Positions 53,624 to 63,905 of a stretch of DNA of 64,000 nt are shown here, one piece after another. Source of the stretch: Candidatus Zixiibacteriota bacterium (GTDB lineage: Bacteria > Zixibacteria > MSB-5A5 > GN15 > FEB-12). A model generated the notes under the pieces. It was not told where the DNA came from and ran no database searches. It saw nothing but the letters and a program-made list of their open reading frames with translations. The stretch's first letter is position 1, and every line of letters begins with the position of its first letter. The translations under genes and the position numbers were made by a program. The stretch is taken from assembly GCA_020351995.1 (NCBI GenBank), contig CP070674.1, positions 1,150,022 to 1,214,021 on the forward strand. The letters run 5' to 3'.

Positions 53624-53654
53624 GTGCTCTCATAGATCGCGACTGACTGCCACG

Positions 53655-53694
53655 GGTCGTGCCGACGGATAAAACCGCGGCACGACCTTTTTTT
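53655..53694 (+). terminator. Intrinsic terminator after the VCBS protein
   Basis: 10-bp stem GGTCGTGCCG / CGGCACGACC followed by TTTTTTT, 31 bp after the stop codon. Confidence 0.93.
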
Positions 53695-53758
53695 ATGAAC
53701 AACGCAGGCGGACAGTATGTTTTCTTCCTTAAATGAAGTCACTTAGAAGGGTACCGGT

Positions 53759-54526
53759 ATGTCCCGTGGGGGAAAACGTTCCTTTTTCGACACCTATCCG
53801 AATGAATATGATATCCTGACCAATGCCCCGGTCCGCGAGGCTTGCCATCGAAAGGAAATCGCGGCTATTATCGCGAAATTCAAGCCAACGGTTGTGCTCG
53901 ATGCCGGATGTGCCACCGGGCTTACCGCGCGGCTGTTTGCGGAACGGTCAATACCCGCTGTCGGGTTGGATCGACTTAAAGCAATGGTTGATATAGCTAA
54001 GCATAAACACCATCCTGCCAGCGAGTTACTGTCGTTCAGAATTGGCTCGTTTGAGCGTATACCGAAAACCCTCCATGCGAAGTTCGACCTGATTGTTTGT
54101 CTGGCCAACAGCATCAGCGGGGTGGGAACCATCGGTAATCTGCGAAAAGCCTTGCGGGGATTCATGTCCGCGTTACGGCCGGGCGGCAATTTGGTCTTAC
54201 AGATGCTTAATTATTCCGCTGTCGCGGAGGATGAGGTTATGCCAGTCAAGGCGACTCAGAGCGGGTCAATCATATACGAAAGATTCACTGAACGACGAGC
54301 GAAGCGGCTTTACCTGTATATTACTCGCCTAGACCTTGGCAAGAAAACCCCGCAACTGGAAGTCTTCCGCCATGAAATGGACAATTTCAGTTCGGTGGAG
54401 ATCGAGACAAGTTTGAGGCTGGCCGGGTTTAGGAACTTGAAACGGTATGCTGATCTGCACTTCCGGAAACGCTTCACCGCAAACTCACACGACCTTGTTT
54501 TAATTGCGCACAAACCTGCGCGCTGA
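53759..54526 (+). CDS. SAM-dependent methyltransferase, class I
   Basis: 255 aa, ATG at 53759 with AGAAGGG six bases upstream. The Rossmann fold begins at VVLDAGCATGLTARLFAE (SAM motif I), with Asp in VGLDRLKAMVD binding the ribose and DLIVCLANSISGVG as motif II. The second half (LYLYITRLDLGKK...) resembles the substrate cap of small-molecule methyltransferases. The substrate is unknown. Its stop lies 3 bp from the convergent P10 stop. Confidence 0.85.
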   Translation: MSRGGKRSFFDTYPNEYDILTNAPVREACHRKEIAAIIAKFKPTVVLDAGCATGLTARLFAERSIPAVGLDRLKAMVDIAKHKHHPASELLSFRIGSFERIPKTLHAKFDLIVCLANSISGVGTIGNLRKALRGFMSALRPGGNLVLQMLNYSAVAEDEVMPVKATQSGSIIYERFTERRAKRLYLYITRLDLGKKTPQLEVFRHEMDNFSSVEIETSLRLAGFRNLKRYADLHFRKRFTANSHDLVLIAHKPAR

Positions 54527-54529
54527 AAT

Positions 54530-57124
54530 CTACAATATTATCACCAGCTTACCCATCTGGGTCGTACCGTCTTCAGCCTCCACCAGCCAGTAATATAGGC
54601 CCGATACGACCATCTGAGTATTGCGTGTTATCATATTCCAGGTGTGATGCCGATGGTTCGGGTCCGATGGATCCATATCGTGCACCAATTTGCGAATCAG
54701 GTCACCGTCGATAGAGTAAATGTAAATGTTACATCTGGGAGGCAGGTTCGCGAAATTGATGGCACGTACCCTGTGGTCGGGGCGATCCTCCTGCATACGG
54801 CCCTCAAAGCCCAGCTTCCGGTAATCAACATCTCCGCGGTACGGATTGGGATAAACGTAAACTTCGCCGGCTCCCTCCTCGGTCGCCTCCAATGCCCCCA
54901 TCGGGTAAACGCTTTGTACGCCTACGGTGACCGAAGTTTCCATTGGCGGGATACGCAACTCCGGCTGACCAAAGTCAAAAGCCGTGACATTGATGCTGTA
55001 TGGTATGGTCGGCAAGAGGTTGTCGATCGTCAACTCGTATTCATAGTACTTCAGGAAACCTTCCGGAGTATAGGCATCCTCCGGTATCGAATCGGGATGA
55101 TAAACAGATGGATCGGCCTCATCGGGGTATACCTTGACGATCGGCGTCGATTCTCCCAGGGCAGAGGTATTATGGTCGCAGGGAACGAAGTAGAATAAGG
55201 AGTCCGGGAAATCCGGGTGTATGTAGGGAGAAGTAGGGGTGTATATCAATGGGTCAAAAGTGCTGTCCGCGCAGGGGTCGGTGCCAAGACCGTAAAGACA
55301 CCTGAGGCTGTCCAGGGTAAAAGGTATCTCGTTGAGTTCATATTTCAGTTCGGTCGTGTCACCGCTCCACTCATATTTGTTGAAGTCGAGCTTGTCATAC
55401 GACGCCACCAACGCCAGGCTTGTGGCTCTCGAGTCAAGGCCACAATAAACACGGTAACCCTCGAATTCTATTTCCTTGGTGAAAACATCCCTCTCGGTTT
55501 CGGCTTTATCGCCATTAAAACGGACCCGGATCGAGTTCACCGCCGGCTCTAACCAGACTTTGGGTGCTGGTGGAGGAACAGCGCCGCGCCAGTCGGGAAT
55601 ACCATCTCCGGTGTAGTATATGGTGTCGCCGTCACATTCCACGAATTCTCCCTTGTACCTGTCGCCATCGGTGTCAACACCGGGGTTGTCATAAATCCAT
55701 CGGGCCCAGGTGGCGTTCCGAGCCAGACTGGAGAAGTCCAGCTTGGAGTAGAATAGATCGGGATTGGATGGGAGATTCTGCCCGTTGGCAGGATCGGTGT
55801 GAAAGTCCTCCGCGCAGGCAAACACCCACGGAATATTCAGTCTCTGCCCTGGCTCAAGCCTGAATGGTCCCACCGACAACAGGTGGAAGGGTGCCATCAG
55901 ACCCTCCGATGATGCCAGCATAGCGAATTCTCCCGGCGGAGGTAACCAGACCGGGTCGAGGTACCCTATTGAGGCGGTTCGAATCAGGTCATAGTCAATC
56001 TCACCATTACTCATCACGTGGTAGGCATTCGCGTCACCCAGGGGAAAACCCAGTCCGCCGGTCATGAAATCACGCTGGTCATCCCGGTGACGAGGACCAA
56101 AATCAAGTTCGGTGGCCAGTTCCGGTCCCCACCAGTTGTATGACAGGGTTGGAGGGTAGCCGCTGGAAGTGGGGGGAGAATCCAGAAAGAATATGCCGTG
56201 AACGCTGGTGGCCGACTTGACCCATTCATATGGATTGTTGGGAGCAAAGGTAAGCACATCCGTAAAGGCACCATCGACCGGGTCGCCGTCGGTGTTGGCT
56301 CCCCACATCATATTCAGCGTATCAACGATGCCACAACCGAAAAAGGACGGAAAGGTATCAACAAACCCGCACATGCTGCGGTGACCGAAGTCAAACGTAT
56401 GATCCTCGCCAAGAATCAAGCCCACCGATGGTCGGGTCATTATACCGAAATAGGCTTCCTTGATGGTCTCGAGGCCGATATTCTCTATCGTCATATCGAA
56501 CATCACGAAATCATCGGCCAGGCCGTGGGACCAGGCGTATGACTTCTGCGTAACCTCAACATTGAGCGGCTGGTGCGGCGTTCCGCGGAGGAAATCGGGC
56601 GATTCCCAGCGCGAGGCAGCGGTATCATTATATGCTGCGATGATATCCTGATTCGACAGAGCCGGCTTGAAGCCCGGCACCCCGGGTTCGCCTATTGGCC
56701 TGACATCCATCGAGCCGAAAGCGTTTGGTGACGGTGTGAACTCCCACGGCCAGGTTCGGTAAGTGAATGGCATGGTCACAAGGGTGTCACGGCCCACAAT
56801 TCCACCGAACCAGAACTCTGAACTTTGCAGCTGGAATATGAAAGAGCCTTTCGGGTACTCGCTGCCCTTGGTGACCGGTTCGTCGGAAAATTCGTCGTGC
56901 CACTGGTACCATCCGAAGCCCCAGAATCCAAAATTGGTTACCACCAAATTCATATTACCCACGTTGTGCTGGGCGAACATATATTCGGGGATATCTGATG
57001 ATGTTTCTGTGTAGGTCGTCTTATCGCAGAAGGGCAAGTAGACCTCGCGGGACGAGGCCCTCGCGCAAATTACGGAGCCCACCAACAGAAAACAGAACAG
57101 GCGTATAATACAGGAGCTGAGCAC
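54530..57124 (-). CDS. Dispersed paralogue P10 of the secreted array family
   Basis: 864 aa from a GTG at 57124, chosen because AAAGGA lies nine bases upstream and a signal peptide (VLSSCIIRLFCFLLVGSVICARA) then starts the protein; the frame is open to a TTG at 57202. Same motif order as P1-P9: VTQKSYAWSHGLADDF, DFGPR, DNPGVDTDGDRYKG, GDGIPDWRG, FEGYRVYCGLDSR, YPNPYRGDVDYRKLGFEGR, ending GKLVIIL. It differs in lacking the Cys pair and the following variable loop: one Cys remains in ECDGDTIYYTGDG. By its C-terminus it is nearer P5-P9. It lies 124 bp downstream of the ATP-grasp gene on the same strand. Function unknown. Confidence 0.85.
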   Translation of the reverse strand: MLSSCIIRLFCFLLVGSVICARASSREVYLPFCDKTTYTETSSDIPEYMFAQHNVGNMNLVVTNFGFWGFGWYQWHDEFSDEPVTKGSEYPKGSFIFQLQSSEFWFGGIVGRDTLVTMPFTYRTWPWEFTPSPNAFGSMDVRPIGEPGVPGFKPALSNQDIIAAYNDTAASRWESPDFLRGTPHQPLNVEVTQKSYAWSHGLADDFVMFDMTIENIGLETIKEAYFGIMTRPSVGLILGEDHTFDFGHRSMCGFVDTFPSFFGCGIVDTLNMMWGANTDGDPVDGAFTDVLTFAPNNPYEWVKSATSVHGIFFLDSPPTSSGYPPTLSYNWWGPELATELDFGPRHRDDQRDFMTGGLGFPLGDANAYHVMSNGEIDYDLIRTASIGYLDPVWLPPPGEFAMLASSEGLMAPFHLLSVGPFRLEPGQRLNIPWVFACAEDFHTDPANGQNLPSNPDLFYSKLDFSSLARNATWARWIYDNPGVDTDGDRYKGEFVECDGDTIYYTGDGIPDWRGAVPPPAPKVWLEPAVNSIRVRFNGDKAETERDVFTKEIEFEGYRVYCGLDSRATSLALVASYDKLDFNKYEWSGDTTELKYELNEIPFTLDSLRCLYGLGTDPCADSTFDPLIYTPTSPYIHPDFPDSLFYFVPCDHNTSALGESTPIVKVYPDEADPSVYHPDSIPEDAYTPEGFLKYYEYELTIDNLLPTIPYSINVTAFDFGQPELRIPPMETSVTVGVQSVYPMGALEATEEGAGEVYVYPNPYRGDVDYRKLGFEGRMQEDRPDHRVRAINFANLPPRCNIYIYSIDGDLIRKLVHDMDPSDPNHRHHTWNMITRNTQMVVSGLYYWLVEAEDGTTQMGKLVIIL

Positions 57125-57248
57125 ACCAACCGATCCTTTAAAAGAGTAATATACCAGCGCTGATGAACGGTGACTATCTCTTGTGCCTTTAATAATAAGC
57201 AATCAAGCTGCTATTTGCCAGACAAATGTGAGCTTGTTGAACTGGATT

Positions 57249-60215
57249 CTACCTCGCGATTACGGCTTTCCCTACCCGGCCGTCGATAAGAATATCGAGA
57301 GGCTCGTCGAGTTGAATGTGAGCTACATAATCTGACTGTGCGGTCACCTTTTGTCCGGCCAACCAGTCAAAGTCCATGAAACCATTGTTAATGGCTGGAT
57401 TAACGGTCAGATAACCGACCCGGAACGAGGTAAGGTTCTGGAAAAAGTGGGTTCCGAAAGAAGGATCGGGAGCGAAATCCCCGTAAGCTGCCTCAACAAT
57501 GATACGGGCGCCGGATATCTGGCTCCACGCGACCGGTATTCCGAGCCAGCGTTCGGACGTCCCCCACCGGCCGGGGCCAACCAACAGGTAAGGACGCTCT
57601 TCCGATGAGAGCTTATCGTTGAACTGGCCGATCTGCCCCGCAATGGAGAGTGTGTCCGAGCGCTTGAAAGTATCCGGTCTTACCATGATAATATCTCGGA
57701 TGCTGCGCAGACGCATACTGCCCAGTGTCTTCTCGCTGCGGGCGATAACCCTTTCGTCGGGCACCGAGTCGATGGATATAGTCTCAAAGGGAGTGTCTTT
57801 GATCATGGGGCGTACCTGCAGGAAATAGAAATTCTTTGGAGTTCCAACTGGCGTGTCCAGGTCCACGGCAAATTCTATCTCAACCGGACAGTTCAAACCT
57901 TCGCTCCCGAGGCGCAACAGGAATTTTACGATGTCGGTAAGAGGAAATGTGCTCAGCTTCAAGATAGGGGCGAAGGTTACGATTCGCACGCCCCTGCGGC
58001 TACACCCATCATAGACACGATCGTTCTCGGCAGAGTGTGTGGAGCAAAGCGCCTGTAACGTTCCGTCAAGCTCGGCCACTGACAGTTCGCATCTTATAAG
58101 GCTGTCATCTCCGCGGGCGTGCAGCTCCACGTCAGGACGGGTCAAATCTATGGCGAAGAAGTCGTGCTGGCTGTTCCTGAGCATATCTTTGACGGTTGAC
58201 ATTTGAGGTAGCTTATTTGGGTAACTGGGCGAAAAGCGCAGGCAATTGCCACCTTCCACAATCGTCTTACCCAGCCCGAGCGCGGTGTAAACAACACCGT
58301 CCTCAGGATCGACACCGTCAATTGAATAATAATTGTGTGACAGGGCAACGCCGGAAAAAGTAGGGTAGAATCTCTTGTGGTATTGGCGTCCGACTGCCTG
58401 TTGCAGAATCACGGCCATTTTCTCTTCCTCGACGCGGTTTCCGGCGGCTTCGTGATAGGCACGGGCGTTATTGAAAAATGTCGACGCGTATATCAGCTTG
58501 ATAGCTTTTTCTACCTGTTGCAGACGGACTTTCCTCTTGAGGTGATTGTTCGGTAGCATGTGCGTGTCGTATATTCCCGCGAACGTCTGCAAATGGGAGT
58601 CTTCCAGCATCGATGACGATCGTATCGCCAGGGGATAAGTGGCCGTCTCAAGGAAAGCATCGAGGTCATCGACAATCTGTCTGGGCAGTTTTGCCTTAAC
58701 AAACCGATCGGTAATCTGCTCGTCGGAATGATCGCCCAGCGCCGTACCGATCAGGTCGTTATCCTGCATGAATTCATCGAACACATCGGTACCCAGAATG
58801 AATGATTTGGGCACTGATATCGTCACTCCCTCAAACATGTCAGACAACTTGAAGCGGTGGAGAAGAGCGTTCACAAAGGCAAGACCCCGCCCTTTGCCGC
58901 CCAGGGAACCGCCACCCAGCCTGACGAACTCGCTCTGTTGGTCAAACTGGCTTCGGGTGAAATCGGTAATAACACCGAGGGCTTTCTCGCGACGGAACTC
59001 TTTGAAAGTACTTATAAGGTACCGCCTCAAAGCCTCAACATCCTTAAATTCGGACACCTTTCGCGGGCGTATTTGTGCCGCCAGGTCGAATTCCGTGCGG
59101 GCCATCAACCAGTTGGAGAAATGATTGCGGTTAGCGTGATAGACCAGGGACTGGTCGTCGACCATCTCAAGACAACGCTCCATCGACTTGAAATCGCCAG
59201 CCACGCACAGACGTTGCCGGGTCTGAGGGTCAATAAAAACGAAATCGCCGAATCCGAAATGAGTGAGTATGAAACTCCTGAGGTCGGCATGAAGTGTCGG
59301 CGAACGTTTGTAAAGAAATCCTACGTTATGTTTCCGAGCAGTCTCGGCGTTCATCATGCCCGATGACTGCATCAGAACCGGAATGTCCGGAATTTCCGAA
59401 CGAATCCGGTTAATCAGCTTGATCCCAGCCTCGTCATCTGTCTGACCTTTCATTTTGAAACGAAAGTCCGAGATAATGGCCAGAAGATACTTGCGATATT
59501 TAGTGAATAATTCCCAGGCCTGCTCGTAGGTCCGGGCAAGAAGTATCTTGGGGCGTGCCCTCATCCGGAGAATCTTGTGGGATATGTTCAGGCCTTCGGC
59601 CATTAGCTCTCTGGTCTGCTGCATGATCTCACGGTATAACAACGGTAAGTACGAAGAGTAAAACCTGACGGAATCTTCCACGATGATAATCACACGAACG
59701 CCCACCCGCCCGGTGTCATGCTCCACGTTTATCCGGTCTTCGATGAGCTTGATTATCGATAGTAGTATTCTGACATCACCAGTCCAGACGAAAATCTGGT
59801 CTATGACAGAGCTATAGTCTTCTGTCAGCATGGGAGCGAGTTCGCGTTCGTGATAGGCCAATAAAATGACCGGCATCCCCGGTGTGAGCTTCTTTACCTC
59901 ACGCCCAAATGCGAGAACATCTATATCGCTTACTCGTTTGAATATCAGGACTAAATCGATACTCTGTGTCTTTAAAATCTCCAGAGCCTCTTTCGCAGTC
60001 GAGGCGCGCTTCACATGGGGAGTTATGGTCAGGTTAAGCTCGAGATACTCGTTGTAGATGAGGTCGGTGAGTTGTCCGTCTTCTTCGAGCACGTATGAAT
60101 CGTAGGAACTTGACACGAGCAGGATATGCTTAACCCTGAACTGCATGAGGGTGTCGAAGTTGAGAAACTTTGACTCATACTTAAGTAACCGATCTGTTGG
60201 TTGCTTATGGGACAT
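57249..60215 (-). CDS. PEP synthase-like ATP-grasp protein with two receiver-like domains
   Basis: 988 aa from the ATG at 60215 (GAGG seven bases upstream). Residues about 25-150 form a receiver-like domain starting FRVKHILLVSSSYDSY in which the phospho-acceptor position reads LVLIFKR, so it looks inactive. Residues about 165-330 form a second one (RVIIIVEDSVRF, then AIISDFRFKMKG with a candidate acceptor Asp, and FLYKRS). From about 425 a pyruvate-phosphate dikinase/PEP synthase ATP-binding domain follows: LGGGSLGGKGRGLAFV, PLAIRSSSMLEDS, FAGIYDTH. The phospho-His swivelling domain and the PEP barrel are absent, and a C-terminal segment with GPGRWGTSERWLGIPV takes their place. It may phosphorylate an unknown substrate under signal control. 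Confidence 0.8.
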   Translation of the reverse strand: MSHKQPTDRLLKYESKFLNFDTLMQFRVKHILLVSSSYDSYVLEEDGQLTDLIYNEYLELNLTITPHVKRASTAKEALEILKTQSIDLVLIFKRVSDIDVLAFGREVKKLTPGMPVILLAYHERELAPMLTEDYSSVIDQIFVWTGDVRILLSIIKLIEDRINVEHDTGRVGVRVIIIVEDSVRFYSSYLPLLYREIMQQTRELMAEGLNISHKILRMRARPKILLARTYEQAWELFTKYRKYLLAIISDFRFKMKGQTDDEAGIKLINRIRSEIPDIPVLMQSSGMMNAETARKHNVGFLYKRSPTLHADLRSFILTHFGFGDFVFIDPQTRQRLCVAGDFKSMERCLEMVDDQSLVYHANRNHFSNWLMARTEFDLAAQIRPRKVSEFKDVEALRRYLISTFKEFRREKALGVITDFTRSQFDQQSEFVRLGGGSLGGKGRGLAFVNALLHRFKLSDMFEGVTISVPKSFILGTDVFDEFMQDNDLIGTALGDHSDEQITDRFVKAKLPRQIVDDLDAFLETATYPLAIRSSSMLEDSHLQTFAGIYDTHMLPNNHLKRKVRLQQVEKAIKLIYASTFFNNARAYHEAAGNRVEEEKMAVILQQAVGRQYHKRFYPTFSGVALSHNYYSIDGVDPEDGVVYTALGLGKTIVEGGNCLRFSPSYPNKLPQMSTVKDMLRNSQHDFFAIDLTRPDVELHARGDDSLIRCELSVAELDGTLQALCSTHSAENDRVYDGCSRRGVRIVTFAPILKLSTFPLTDIVKFLLRLGSEGLNCPVEIEFAVDLDTPVGTPKNFYFLQVRPMIKDTPFETISIDSVPDERVIARSEKTLGSMRLRSIRDIIMVRPDTFKRSDTLSIAGQIGQFNDKLSSEERPYLLVGPGRWGTSERWLGIPVAWSQISGARIIVEAAYGDFAPDPSFGTHFFQNLTSFRVGYLTVNPAINNGFMDFDWLAGQKVTAQSDYVAHIQLDEPLDILIDGRVGKAVIAR

Positions 60216-60281
60216 ATCGGTGCCTCGATATGAATATACGGGGCTGTCTACGCAAATCAATTGAAAACCGTATAAGAGCAA

Positions 60282-60305
60282 GGCGGAGCTTCAGTTAGCT
60301 CCGCC
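60282..60305 (-). terminator. Hairpin after the glutamate dehydrogenase gene
   Basis: 9-bp perfect stem GGCGGAGCT / AGCTCCGCC with a 6-base loop, 36 bp after the gdhA stop. On the minus strand it is followed by TTGCTCTTAT, a weak T tail. Confidence 0.6.
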
Positions 60306-60341
60306 CTGTTTCTTCAGTGGCTTTATTTTACTGATAGATAA

Positions 60342-61742
<1,401 letters not shown>

Positions 61743-61846
61743 TTAGTGAAACAATTCACATCGCATATATAATAATGGCGGAAAAATGTCAAGCTCTGCA
61801 CTGTAAAATGGCGAAAAAATTCCTCTTTTTGGAACGTGTCTTGACC

Positions 61847-61877
61847 AAAAAAAAACGGGCATCGTCGTCGACACCCG
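61847..61877 (-). terminator. Intrinsic terminator of the HesB-like selenoprotein gene
   Basis: On the minus strand the stem CGGGTGTC / GATGCCCG (8 bp including G-T pairs, loop GACGAC) runs directly into nine T (plus-strand A tract 61847-61855). It is 35 bp after the stop codon of the gene above it, which supports that gene being a real transcription unit. Confidence 0.85.
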
Positions 61878-61912
61878 GCACAGTTTACCGAATTATACGT
61901 GCTCTAAGAACG

Positions 61913-62233
61913 TCAGCAACTATCGCATCCCCCGGCACAGTCACCCTCGCCGGCCGTGAGAATATAGCCGCCTCCGGTTTCGTCCCGGCGGTAATCCACC
62001 GTTACCTTACCAAGCTTAATTAGAAAATCTTTGAGCCTTTTATCTATCCAGGCTGTAATGCCGTTCGATTCAAGCTTTTCCATACCGTCCACTGACTCCT
62101 CCAGAGCCATTCCAAGGGATGGGCCGCTTCAGCCGTACCCCCTAAAATATATCACCAGTTGCCTTCCCTTGCCGCTCTGCGAGGTCAGGACTTTTGACAA
62201 CTCGTCTTTGGCGATGTCGGTGACTTCCAGCAT
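61913..62233 (-). CDS. HesB/IscA-like selenoprotein (in-frame TGA = Sec35)
   Basis: 106 aa when TGA at 62131-62129 is read as selenocysteine. ATG at 62233 with AAAGG upstream. The protein starts MLEVTDIAKDELSKVL, then LVIYFRGYG-U-SGPSLGMALEE and ITAWIDKRLKDFL, and ends with a cysteine cluster GDCAGGCDSC. HesB/IscA proteins have a conserved Cys in the G-x-G-C-S-G motif, and here the TGA falls exactly on it. A family of small HesB-related proteins in which several members have Sec at this Cys is known (HesB-like selenoprotein family). The role is inferred to be iron-sulfur or redox related. The two halves are in one frame without any shift, homology continues on both sides and a terminator follows. 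Standard gene calling would report only the 65-aa C-terminal piece or nothing. Confidence 0.85.
62104..62131 (-). promoter_or_regulatory. Candidate bacterial SECIS hairpin at the Sec codon
   Basis: Immediately after the TGA the mRNA can pair GG-C-CCAU with AUGG-C-UC (one C-C mismatch), extended by CC/GG around a short apical loop containing CUU. Bacterial SECIS elements are small hairpins at this distance. The pairing is modest and was judged by eye. Confidence 0.4.
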
Positions 62234-62552
62234 TACCTTTCAATTTCCTTCGTTTGATTTTTAGTGTTTGATTATAATTTAGCCAAAATGATTCAGAAAA
62301 CTAATTCTTTTTTGTCTTTTTTCCTGGCTCCTGTTTGGCGCCGCATGGCCGACATGACACTTTAGGCTCGCGGGTTTCGCGGAGAGAATCGAATTTGTTG
62401 TGACCTTGTTTTGGCCGAGTATCGTTTCGCTTGACCCAAAAAATTGTTGCTTGCGACGCCAAAAACCCACATCGTTGAAACTTAGGTCAACAGGCAGCTA
62501 ATGCCGGCCGGATCTGCCAGACACCAACCCTGAGTTTATTTTGGGAGGTGAC
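62234..62552. other. Intergenic region between divergent hesB-like and glmU-like genes
   Basis: 319 bases without a gene. It must hold promoters for both divergent genes. A TATAAT on the minus strand (plus 62271-62276) is a candidate -10 for the selenoprotein gene, without a good -35. The 63-codon frame on the minus strand here has no recognisable features and is not called. Confidence 0.4.
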
Positions 62553-63824
62553 ATGTCGCTTACGATCTGCATATTCGAAGACCAGCAGTACGATAAGTTT
62601 CTGCCGTTGAGTCAGTTACGCCCGGTGTTTACCTTGAGGTCAGGAATTGTCCCGCTTTATGAGCGATGCCATCGGTATTTCCCGGATGCTCGGATCGTCT
62701 TCAGTTGTCGCGAACAGGTCGCCATGTGCCTGATGGGACATGAAAGAGACTACCCGATAAATATCATTAAAAAGGCCGGTGCTGATATCCTCTTTTTGAA
62801 TGGACGTATCCGCGACTATGGCGATCTGCCAAAGCTTGTCGCCGAATCAAGGATTTCAACGTTGTTCAAGAACGGTGAAGACACTGTTGCCATACATCTG
62901 AGGAACGATGGTATCAGAAATGTGCCCGAGGTGGCAACCCCACTGGAGTACTATCAACATCTCCAGCAGGAAGGTGAGAACATACCGGATTTCGATACTA
63001 CGGCCACTGTCTATCATTATTGCTGGGATATCATGGCTGATATTGAACGCGAAATACGCGAGGATATTGTTGTCCTCAAAGACGTCTTGCCCAAACCGCA
63101 GAATGTGAGGATTCACGATGGTGTCTTCTGGGTCGCGGAGCAGGACGTTTATTTGGGGAATGATGTCGAGATAATGCCCGGGGCAGTGATCGATGCTTCC
63201 AACGGTCCCATTTATATTGGGCCTAACACCCGGGTAGAATCCCATGCGGCAATCTATGGCCCGACATACGTAGGACCCAACTCGGTTGTCGTGGCGGGCA
63301 AGATAACATCCTCGTCAATCGGCCATACCTGCCGCGTGGGTGGTGAAGTTGAGCACTCGGTTTTTCACTCGTACGTCAACAAGTATCACGCCGGCTTTAT
63401 TGGCCACAGTTACGTGGGGTCGTGGGTTAATTTTGGAGCCATGACCACGAATTCGGATTTGAAAAATAACTACTCCAATATCAAAGTAAGCCTTAACGGA
63501 GACATGATTGACACCGGGTCTAGTAAGGTTGGTTCGTTTATAGGTGATCATACCAAGTTCGGTATTGGCATGCTTTTGAATACCGGTATAAATATCGGTA
63601 TTTCATGCAACATATTCGGCGGTGGTCTCGTTACCGATAGGGAGATACCGCCGTTCAGTTGGGGTAGCACTGGCAATTTCGTTTCCTACGACTTCAGGAA
63701 AGCGATTGAGACGGCCCGGGTAGTTGCTGCCCGGCGCGGTTATACCCTGAGTGAGGCTGAGGAAAGAATCCTTGAGGACGTTTCGCAAGGTAAGACCAAA
63801 GATAAAGGAGTGCTACGATTCTGA
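62553..63824 (+). CDS. GlmU-like sugar nucleotidyltransferase / acyltransferase
   Basis: 423 aa from the ATG at 62553 with GGGAGGTGAC just upstream. The N-terminal part (SLTICIFEDQQYDKFLPLSQLRPVFTLRSG) is the shortened nucleotidyltransferase domain of the Bacteroidota-associated GlmU-like family, without the canonical GlmU glycine-rich loop at the very N-terminus. Residues about 195-370 form a left-handed beta helix of hexapeptide repeats (VYLGNDVEIMPGAVIDAS, GPIYIGPNTRVESHA, TYVGPNSVVVAG). These proteins are proposed to make UDP-GlcNAc or a related nucleotide sugar; the exact reaction here is inferred. It lies 81 bp before galT on the same strand. Confidence 0.85.
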   Translation: MSLTICIFEDQQYDKFLPLSQLRPVFTLRSGIVPLYERCHRYFPDARIVFSCREQVAMCLMGHERDYPINIIKKAGADILFLNGRIRDYGDLPKLVAESRISTLFKNGEDTVAIHLRNDGIRNVPEVATPLEYYQHLQQEGENIPDFDTTATVYHYCWDIMADIEREIREDIVVLKDVLPKPQNVRIHDGVFWVAEQDVYLGNDVEIMPGAVIDASNGPIYIGPNTRVESHAAIYGPTYVGPNSVVVAGKITSSSIGHTCRVGGEVEHSVFHSYVNKYHAGFIGHSYVGSWVNFGAMTTNSDLKNNYSNIKVSLNGDMIDTGSSKVGSFIGDHTKFGIGMLLNTGINIGISCNIFGGGLVTDREIPPFSWGSTGNFVSYDFRKAIETARVVAARRGYTLSEAEERILEDVSQGKTKDKGVLRF

Positions 63825-63905
63825 ATGAAGGCGCCAGCTGTTGGAGTAGGTTGACAAGAACCACAGAGTTACTTATTTTTCTTTCCCTTAAGTTCGAGGA
63901 TGTGA

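Noticed and set aside
61913-62110. A stand-alone 65-aa protein starting at MALEESVDG
   Set aside because: Homology continues upstream through the TGA to a proper start. The short version would lack the N-terminal half of the HesB fold.
62129-62131. Pseudogene or sequencing error explanation for the TGA
   Set aside because: The stop falls exactly on the catalytic-type Cys, the frame is unchanged on both sides and no other lesion is present. It remains possible if sel genes are absent.
62279-62470. 63-codon minus-strand frame between hesB-like and glmU-like genes
   Set aside because: There is no ribosome site, motif or protein-like composition; it is treated as non-coding.
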